Of a DNA stretch of 7,222 nt, positions 1-3,207 are shown one piece after another. The notes below the pieces were generated by a model that ran no database searches, had not been told where the DNA came from, and saw only the letters and a list, made by a program, of their open reading frames with translations. Origin of the DNA: an uncultured Lachnospiraceae bacterium (GTDB lineage: Bacteria; Bacillota; Clostridia; Lachnospirales; Lachnospiraceae); contig CAJTVL010000135.1 of the NCBI GenBank assembly GCA_910579425.1, positions 1-7,222 of the forward strand, written 5' to 3'. Position 1 is the first letter of the stretch. Every line of letters starts with the position of its first letter. The translations under genes were made by a program, and so were the position numbers.

Positions 1-20
1 CGCTTTTCGGGGTTTTGTAT

Positions 21-42
21 AAAGGCTCCCCTGCCTTTTTGT
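21..42 (+). terminator. Possible short intrinsic terminator
   Basis: AAAGGC (21-26) pairs with GCCTTT (33-38) around a 6-base loop, and the stem runs into a TTTTT tract. This has the shape of a short plus-strand intrinsic terminator for a gene left of the window. The stem is only 6 bp and no upstream gene is visible, so the call is weak. Confidence 0.3.
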
Positions 43-148
43 AGATAGAAAATTTATCCTGAAATAACCTCAATCTGTCTGCTCCTTCCTTTTATGCCGG
101 AAGGGGATGGGAACTATCTTTTATATAACCGCTCCCATATATGCAGAA

Positions 149-187
149 AGACCCGGAAAGGGGCTTTTTGCACTCCCTTCCGGGTCT
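149..187. repeat. Inverted repeat, 10-bp perfect stem
   Basis: AGACCCGGAA (149-158) is exactly complementary to TTCCGGGTCT (178-187). Three further G-C pairs (160-162 with 175-177) form past a bulged A. The stem is stable, but neither strand shows a clear T-tract after it, so it is not a typical intrinsic terminator. It could be a processed RNA structure or a protein-binding palindrome. Confidence 0.5.
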
Positions 188-305
188 GATAGTTGATTGC
201 TCTTATATTTTGTTTAATGGAATCTCCTTTGTAGATTTCAGCAGCTTTTGTCTCTCTGGTAATCTGATGCTTTGTATAATTCATTTCAGGCTGGCTTTAT
301 GGTGT

Positions 306-335
306 ATGGAAATATCCAGGTTGAAATATTTCCAT
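306..335. repeat. Inverted repeat, 10-bp perfect stem, AT-rich
   Basis: ATGGAAATAT (306-315) is perfectly repeated in inverse at 326-335, with a 10-base loop. It sits immediately beside the hairpin at 339-373. Its low GC content makes it a weak RNA hairpin, so it could equally be a DNA-level palindrome. Confidence 0.45.
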
Positions 336-373
336 GAAAAAACACACCTAAAAGCTGTATTTAAGTGTGTTTT
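336..373 (-). terminator. Probable terminator of the toxin/antitoxin transcript
   Basis: AAAACACAC (339-347) pairs with GTGTGTTTT (365-373). After one mismatch, four more pairs form (349-352 with 360-363). Read on the minus strand, the stem is followed by a run of six T (from 342 down to 337), as expected for an intrinsic terminator. It lies about 95 bases after the stop of the last minus-strand gene at 469. The plus-strand side also ends in TTTT, so it may work in both directions. Low stem GC lowers confidence. Confidence 0.45.
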
Positions 374-430
374 AACCTGATATATTTCTTCTGTTTTTAT
401 AATTCTTCCCACAGAAGTTATCCTCCTGCA

Positions 431-450
431 CTTCCCTGCACTTCCCTGCA
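431..450. repeat. Tandem 10-bp direct repeat, two copies
   Basis: CTTCCCTGCA occurs twice head to tail (431-440, 441-450), preceded by a further TGCA at 427-430. It lies just downstream of the antitoxin stop codon. It is probably a small slippage duplication; no function is evident. Confidence 0.5.
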
Positions 451-468
451 TCATACCAGACAGGCTGC

Positions 469-648
469 TCATACTTTCATAAGCTTCCTCTGTTCCAGCA
501 TCCGCATTACCTTCTCCGCCCCCACCTGTGTCTCCTCTATGATCTCCTCCGGTGTCATATGGATATGGCGAAGGGAATTGTATTCCCGTATCTTCCTGAT
601 ATCGTCCACGTCAAAACGGCTGCTTATATCCGGCTTATTCATCATCAT
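469..648 (-). CDS. Putative antitoxin of a PIN-domain toxin
   Basis: This small 59-residue acidic and basic helical protein is read from ATG at 648. It has no domain I can name with certainty, but the core (FDVDDIRKIREY, then TPEEIIEETQVGAEKVMRML) resembles small proteins I recall being encoded next to PIN toxins in Clostridia. Its role as the toxin's inhibitor is inferred from position. The open frame begins with ATG at 657, but the AGGAGG sequence (663-658) abuts that codon with no spacing. The ATG at 648 has a 9-base spacing and is the likelier start; ATGs at 645 and 642 follow directly. The 5' end overlaps the toxin gene's last codons, which implies translational coupling. The toxin-first order is the reverse of most vapBC operons. 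A terminator-like hairpin follows at 336-373. Confidence 0.65.
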   Translation of the reverse strand: MMMNKPDISSRFDVDDIRKIREYNSLRHIHMTPEEIIEETQVGAEKVMRMLEQRKLMKV

Positions 649-1129
649 CTTCTTCATCCTCCTCTACCAAAAGTGCGGACGGCGGGTAGATCATCAAATC
701 CTTATAACCTTCCAGCGTTGTAATTGTCTTCACGCCCCTTGCCGTCTTCACATTCACGATATGCTTAAAGTTCCATGAGCTTATGATATCACACCCGGCA
801 AGGATCGCCGCCGCTATGTGCTGGCAGTCATCAAAACTTTTCTGCCGCAGGATGCCAAAGTCAATGAACTTCCCGGCAAGCTCCACAGTATCCTCATCAG
901 CCTTTACCATGGTATAATCAATCTGGTTCAGGTAATCCAACAGCCTGTGTAGCTTTTCCTCACTGCATTCCTGTATCTCATTCATCACGATATTTGAGAT
1001 GCACACCTCATACCTGCCCTTTTTCAGTATCTCCCACAGTTTCAGGGTATCCTTCATCTTCTCCGGCGCATCCTCCTGGTGGAGATAGCTGACCACGGAT
1101 GTGTCAAGGTATATCTTCTGCTTCCTCAT
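635..1129 (-). CDS. PIN-domain protein, VapC-like toxin
   Basis: A 164-residue PIN-domain protein, a fold of Mg-dependent ribonucleases usually found as toxins that cleave tRNA, rRNA or mRNA. The four expected acidic residues are visible: D9 in YLDTSVVSYL, E51 in VMNEIQE, D101 in FDDCQHIAAA and D114 in AGCD, followed by N120 in SSWNFKHI. The active site therefore looks intact. The length suits the family, apart from a C-terminal tail ending in about ten acidic residues (VEEDEEDDDE). The same bases encode the ribosome binding site and start codons of the downstream gene. The start is ATG at 1129, with GGAGGG about 5-6 bases upstream. A VbhA-like gene ends 60 bases upstream and may belong to the same transcript. 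Toxin activity and target are inferred; some PIN proteins act in RNA maturation instead. Confidence 0.85.
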   Translation of the reverse strand: MRKQKIYLDTSVVSYLHQEDAPEKMKDTLKLWEILKKGRYEVCISNIVMNEIQECSEEKLHRLLDYLNQIDYTMVKADEDTVELAGKFIDFGILRQKSFDDCQHIAAAILAGCDIISSWNFKHIVNVKTARGVKTITTLEGYKDLMIYPPSALLVEEDEEDDDE

Positions 1130-1158
1130 TCATTCCCTCCTGTATTTATAATATACCA
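1129..1158 (-). promoter_or_regulatory. Candidate extended -10 promoter and RBS of the PIN gene
   Basis: On the minus strand TGGTATATT (1158-1150) fits an extended -10 (TG, one base, TATATT). No good -35 is present. A strong Shine-Dalgarno (AGGAGGG, about 1141-1135) and ATG (1129) follow, so the leader would be only about 15 bases. The upstream VbhA-like gene could also supply the transcript. Confidence 0.3.
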
Positions 1159-1189
1159 CATCTGCCCTCAGATAACCACTGCTACAGCG

Positions 1190-1381
1190 TTATTTTTCCG
1201 TTTTCTGTGCATATTTCCCGGATTTATACCTTTTATCCAGCTCCGCCCTGATCCCTTCCATGGTGATCTCGCCCCGCTTTTCTTTCTCTATCAGTTCCAT
1301 CATTTCCGGCGTTGGCTGCAGCCCGTCCACTTTCAGCATCCCTATGGCATAATCCCACGCTTTGTCTTTACGCACCAGCAT
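1190..1381 (-). CDS. VbhA-like antitoxin family protein, no Fic partner seen
   Basis: A 63-residue protein read from ATG at 1381. Its layout (WDYAIGMLKVDGL, then PTPEMMELIEKEKRGEIT, then a basic tail) matches small VbhA-type antitoxins, which block Fic adenylyltransferases by inserting an inhibitory helix with the motif (S/T)xxxE(G/N). Here the equivalent positions read M15 and D19-G20, so the Ser/Thr is lost and the Glu is replaced by Asp. No Fic gene (HxFx(D/E)GNGR motif) lies in the window. The next gene downstream, after 60 bases, encodes a PIN toxin. A GTG at 1387 is an alternative start, but the purine-rich AAGGGGAAGG site is better spaced for the ATG at 1381. It may be a remnant of a Fic module, a stand-alone regulator, or part of the PIN locus. 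The family assignment is by pattern memory. Confidence 0.6.
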   Translation of the reverse strand: MLVRKDKAWDYAIGMLKVDGLQPTPEMMELIEKEKRGEITMEGIRAELDKRYKSGKYAQKTEK

Positions 1382-1531
1382 ATGCACCTTCCCCTTTCGA
1401 ATCCTTTTCTATAAGCATAGCACATTTTCCTTTATATTCCTATGGTAAAATGTTAATTTATCATTTCTTTTTTATTATTCTTTTCAACCGGTTTTTTATC
1501 CGCTCTTTCCGCATCTGCTTCCGTTCCTCTT

Positions 1532-1888
1532 TTATCTTTCTGACTGCCGCCCGCTTTTCTGCTTCTTCCCTAGCACGGATTTCTCCTGCCCCAATCCCTG
1601 AATATCCAGTTCATAGGAACCATCCCTGTAGATAAGCGGCCATCTCCTGCCGGACAGCTTATTAAAACACCATTTCCCCAAAGACTCCTTCGGGATGTCC
1701 GCCCCATATTCTTTCGGAATGTCCATCAGATAGGAAGTACCTACCTTTTCTGGAGACGCCTCAAAACCGATATAGGTCCCCATCTCAATCCGCCGTGCAA
1801 GCACATACGCGATCCCGCCAAGCGCTACGATCGTCACGATCTGAATTAAGGGGATATGCGCTGTTAAAAAAAATATTCGTTTATTCAT
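1532..1888 (-). CDS. Single-pass membrane protein of unknown function
   Basis: A 118-residue protein that I do not recognise. An N-terminal hydrophobic segment at about residues 12-31 (PLIQIVTIVALGGIAYVL) is flanked by MNKR and ARR, so it is probably a membrane anchor. The positive charges on both sides leave the topology uncertain. The remaining domain is soluble and contains DIPKE twice, eight residues apart (56-60 and 64-68). It ends in a basic, low-complexity tail. The start is ATG at 1888, with GGAGG four bases upstream. The frame stays open to 2095, but the upstream codons have no ribosome site and their translation looks like AT-rich non-coding sequence. The tail may be frameshifted: another minus frame stays open from 1610 to 1461 and encodes a long charged helix. 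A TATAAT box lies about 80 bases upstream of the start. Confidence 0.6.
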   Translation of the reverse strand: MNKRIFFLTAHIPLIQIVTIVALGGIAYVLARRIEMGTYIGFEASPEKVGTSYLMDIPKEYGADIPKESLGKWCFNKLSGRRWPLIYRDGSYELDIQGLGQEKSVLGKKQKSGRQSER

Positions 1889-1967
1889 GTTTCCTCCATA
1901 TCCCGGAAAACTTTTTTCATTCCTTCTCCGTCCTTTCCTCTGTTTATCATTTTTTTCTGTCCTACCT

Positions 1968-1973
1968 ATTATA
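1968..1973 (-). promoter_or_regulatory. Perfect -10 box, candidate promoter of the membrane gene
   Basis: The minus strand reads TATAAT at 1973-1968, in the context CTTTATAATAGG, about 80 bases upstream of the ATG at 1888. The -35 position (about 1991-1996) has no TTGACA match but falls inside a tandem repeat and next to an A/T tract. An activator-dependent promoter is possible. Given the AT-richness, chance cannot be excluded. Confidence 0.35.
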
Positions 1974-1992
1974 AAGATTTTTTCAAAAAAAT

Positions 1993-2008
1993 ATAGACTT
2001 ATAGACTT
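1993..2008. repeat. Tandem 8-bp direct repeat, possible operator
   Basis: ATAGACTT occurs twice head to tail (1993-2000 and 2001-2008). On the minus strand this is AAGTCTAT twice, overlapping and just upstream of the -35 position of the candidate promoter at 1968-1973. It could be a direct-repeat activator site or merely a slippage duplication. Confidence 0.35.
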
Positions 2009-2031
2009 ATAATATTTTGTATAGTATGATG

Positions 2032-2176
2032 TATAATTAACAAACCCAAAAAGCAAAAGCGGAATTTGAGGGTGATTTATTGGACTCAATGTCAAAAAAA
2101 CGGATGCCAGGCTTTGCCGGACATTCTTATTGAAACATAGGACTGTCCGGTGAAACTTGGCATCTGTTCTTTTTTC
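2032..2176 (+). ncRNA. Candidate plus-strand structured RNA ending in a terminator
   Basis: A plus-strand TATAAT (2032-2037, with no good -35) lies about 60 bases before a long hairpin. In it, 2103-2123 pairs with 2144-2164 with one mismatch. Pairing extends outward through 2101-2102 with 2165-2166 and then into an A7 tract (2094-2100) opposite a T-rich tract (2167-2175). Four of the pairs are G-U in the plus-strand RNA; they would be C-A mismatches in the minus-strand RNA, so the structure favours plus-strand transcription. No neighbouring gene on this strand explains a terminator here. A roughly 130-base RNA starting near 2044 is an inference; the hairpin itself is clear. Confidence 0.35.
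2094..2175 (+). terminator. Long imperfect hairpin with A-tract and U-tract
   Basis: The stem arms are GATGCCAGGCTTTGCCGGACA (2103-2123, quoted here only as key pairs GATGCCA and CCGGACA) and 2144-2164, with a 20-base loop. The stem is preceded by seven A and followed by TGTTCTTTTTT, the geometry of a bidirectional terminator. In the minus direction it would also end transcripts coming from the cysteine-rich gene. Confidence 0.5.
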
Positions 2177-2178
2177 AT

Positions 2179-2208
2179 GAAAATGTGCGGGAAACCCCGC
2201 ACATTTTC
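2179..2208 (-). terminator. Perfect 13-bp hairpin, terminator of the cysteine-rich gene
   Basis: GAAAATGTGCGGG (2179-2191) pairs perfectly with CCCGCACATTTTC (2196-2208) around a 4-base loop. On the minus strand the GC-rich core is followed by ATTTTC, 20 bases after the stop codon at 2228, which fits an intrinsic terminator. The symmetric A/T flanks mean it may work in both directions. Confidence 0.65.
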
Positions 2209-2227
2209 AGCTTACATTCAATTTTAA

Positions 2228-2569
2228 TTACTGCCTGTCGCAGTCGCAGCCCTTACTCTTAGGTTCGTCACAGCCGCAGTCAGAGCTCTGGTTAAACAAA
2301 AAAGGTCTCTGCTCAAAACGGGACTCCGAACGGAAGTCGGAATTGCAGCCGCAGTCTTCCCGCTCAGGCCTTTCTCTTCTGCCACCATTATTTCCGCAGC
2401 CACAGTCTTCTTCTCTGCCGCCGCAGCCTCTTCTGTCTTCACTGTCCCTTCTCCCGCCGCACAGGCCGCCGAAAGGCAAGCCACAGCCGCAGCTTCCATT
2501 GTTGCCGCAGTTCCCTGCGCAGTTGTTGCCGCAGCACAAAAGTATTGCTACTAAAATCAGACAATTCAT
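2228..2569 (-). CDS. Small cysteine-rich protein, possible spore-coat protein
   Basis: A 113-residue protein with 17 cysteines. A hydrophobic start (MNCLILVAILLCC) may be a membrane or signal segment. It is followed by glycine-, asparagine- and arginine-rich sequence with repeated CGC or CDC motifs at residues 27-29, 56-58, 73-75, 98-100 and 108-110, several preceded by acidic residues (EDCGC twice). The paired cysteines suggest metal binding or heavy disulfide cross-linking. I do not recognise a named family. Cysteine-rich proteins of this kind are common in spore outer layers, and a sigma-K-like promoter match lies just upstream, so a coat role is a reasonable but unproven idea. The start is ATG at 2569 with AAGGAG upstream. 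A strong hairpin follows the stop. Strong composition bias makes the antisense and shifted frames look open, but these are artefacts. Confidence 0.75.
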   Translation of the reverse strand: MNCLILVAILLCCGNNCAGNCGNNGSCGCGLPFGGLCGGRRDSEDRRGCGGREEDCGCGNNGGRRERPEREDCGCNSDFRSESRFEQRPFLFNQSSDCGCDEPKSKGCDCDRQ

Positions 2570-2597
2570 GCTCTTATCACTCCTTTTTCATATGCTA

Positions 2598-2628
2598 TAT
2601 CATATGCAAAGGAAGGAAATGATGTCAC
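2598..2628 (-). promoter_or_regulatory. Candidate promoter, sigma-K-like, for the cysteine-rich gene
   Basis: On the minus strand CATATGATA (2606-2598) matches the sigma-K -10 pattern CATAnnnTA. An AC (2625-2624) lies 17 bases upstream, as in the AC-N16/17 -35 rule. The same region also reads GTGACA (2628-2623), 18 bases, TATGAT (2604-2599), which could serve the housekeeping sigma factor. The start codon is about 29 bases downstream. The sigma-K motif is short, so a chance match is possible. Confidence 0.4.
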
Positions 2629-2645
2629 GATTTTTCAAAAAGTCC

Positions 2646-3176
2646 TCATGTCCTGTGCAAGAGCTTTCGCCTGACATAAGCAAAGGTTTTCTTTTCGCCC
2701 TTTTGCGCCAGCATCCGCAAAAGCTTTTCAAGCAGCGCAGCCGTGTCCGGATGGATGGGCGCTTTTTCCACACCCTTTAAATAATATTTCAAAGGAGAAG
2801 CGTCTGTATAATTCTTTCCTTCATAGATCTTGCTGGCCGCGATGCGGTCCATCAACATTTCGACCACATATCTCGTAGGCATGGGAACCGGAGCCATCCC
2901 TCCTGCCCGGGTGTTATAGTCAATCCAGTACTCATAATGATGCTTGTTGCGCCCCTTATGATGGAGCCACGCGGAAGAATACCCCAGGGCATCTCGCTCC
3001 GCGTTGTTAGGGCTTTGGTTTCCCTGAAAATATTTTGCTCCCACCCAAAATTCGCTGGGACTGTATTTCGACAAATCATGAAGCAGCCCCTGCTTATATA
3101 AGCCCACTTTAAAGCACCCCTTCATCACAAAGTACTTATGACAGGTTATGGTTTTAAAATGCTTCCACGCATTCAT
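2646..3176 (-). CDS. DUF5662 family protein
   Basis: A 176-residue cytoplasmic protein that fits the DUF5662 family, which is common in Firmicutes and some phages and has no known function. Conserved positions include TITCHKYFVMKGCF (9-22), HDLSKYSPSEFW (33-44), a His-rich stretch LHHKGRNKHHYEYW (71-84), MPTRYVVEMLMDR (99-111) and GKNYTDASP (120-128). Residues H13, H33, D34, H72, H73, H79, H80 and D110 could form a metal site resembling HD-type hydrolases; this is inference from residue pattern only. The length is close to the family norm. The ATG at 3176 has only a weak upstream GAAAGTGA site and lies 31 bases after the stop of the GH13 gene, so the two are probably co-transcribed and perhaps translationally linked. 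No clear terminator separates it from the cysteine-rich gene 76 bases downstream. Confidence 0.8.
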   Translation of the reverse strand: MNAWKHFKTITCHKYFVMKGCFKVGLYKQGLLHDLSKYSPSEFWVGAKYFQGNQSPNNAERDALGYSSAWLHHKGRNKHHYEYWIDYNTRAGGMAPVPMPTRYVVEMLMDRIAASKIYEGKNYTDASPLKYYLKGVEKAPIHPDTAALLEKLLRMLAQKGEKKTFAYVRRKLLHRT

Positions 3177-3207
3177 AGTTTCACTTTCATCTCTCTATCC
3201 GGCAAAT

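Larger units (their letters stand above)
1..468. other. Non-coding region with several inverted repeats
   Basis: I see no convincing gene in this stretch. The longest open frame (plus strand, 141-380) has no ribosome binding site and a composition unlike a real protein. The DNA is AT-rich in its right half and holds inverted repeats at 82-89/99-106, 107-112/133-138, 149-158/178-187, 306-315/326-335 and 339-347/365-373. A 10-bp unit (CTTCCCTGCA) is tandemly repeated at 431-450. The region lies downstream of the minus-strand toxin/antitoxin genes, so at least the 339-373 repeat probably ends their transcript. The first ~48 bases could also be the 3' end of something beyond the left edge, but this cannot be decided from the window. 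Confidence 0.6.
1889..2227. other. Intergenic region with promoter-like sites and two strong hairpins
   Basis: No protein gene of normal size is supported here. The left half is very AT-rich and carries a minus-strand TATAAT, a tandem 8-bp repeat and a plus-strand TATAAT. The right half holds a long imperfect hairpin (2101-2166) and a perfect 13-bp hairpin (2179-2208). Very short plus-strand frames exist, for example 17 codons starting with TTG near 2080, but nothing shows they are translated. Confidence 0.6.

Noticed and set aside
141..380. Plus-strand 79-codon open frame in the left gene-free region
   Set aside because: No ribosome binding site is present; it runs through three inverted repeats and its composition does not resemble a protein family.
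427..450. Tandem short repeats as a possible CRISPR remnant
   Set aside because: The units are 10 bp with no spacers, there are only two copies, and no cas genes are present.
365..778. Plus-strand 137-codon open frame
   Set aside because: It lies antisense to the antitoxin and the 3' half of the PIN gene, and has no ribosome site or recognisable motif.
1889..2095. N-terminal extension of the membrane-protein frame to 2095
   Set aside because: A strong GGAGG site sits directly before the ATG at 1888, followed by a typical membrane segment; the upstream codons come from AT-rich promoter-like DNA.
2224..2499. Alanine-rich minus-strand frame inside the cysteine-rich gene
   Set aside because: It is a shifted-frame reading of the GC-rich repeat codons; the cysteine-rich frame has the start, ribosome site and better composition.
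2343..2780. Proline/glutamine-rich plus-strand frame
   Set aside because: It is the antisense of the cysteine-rich gene and of the DUF5662 3' end; the composition follows from CGC/CAG complementarity.
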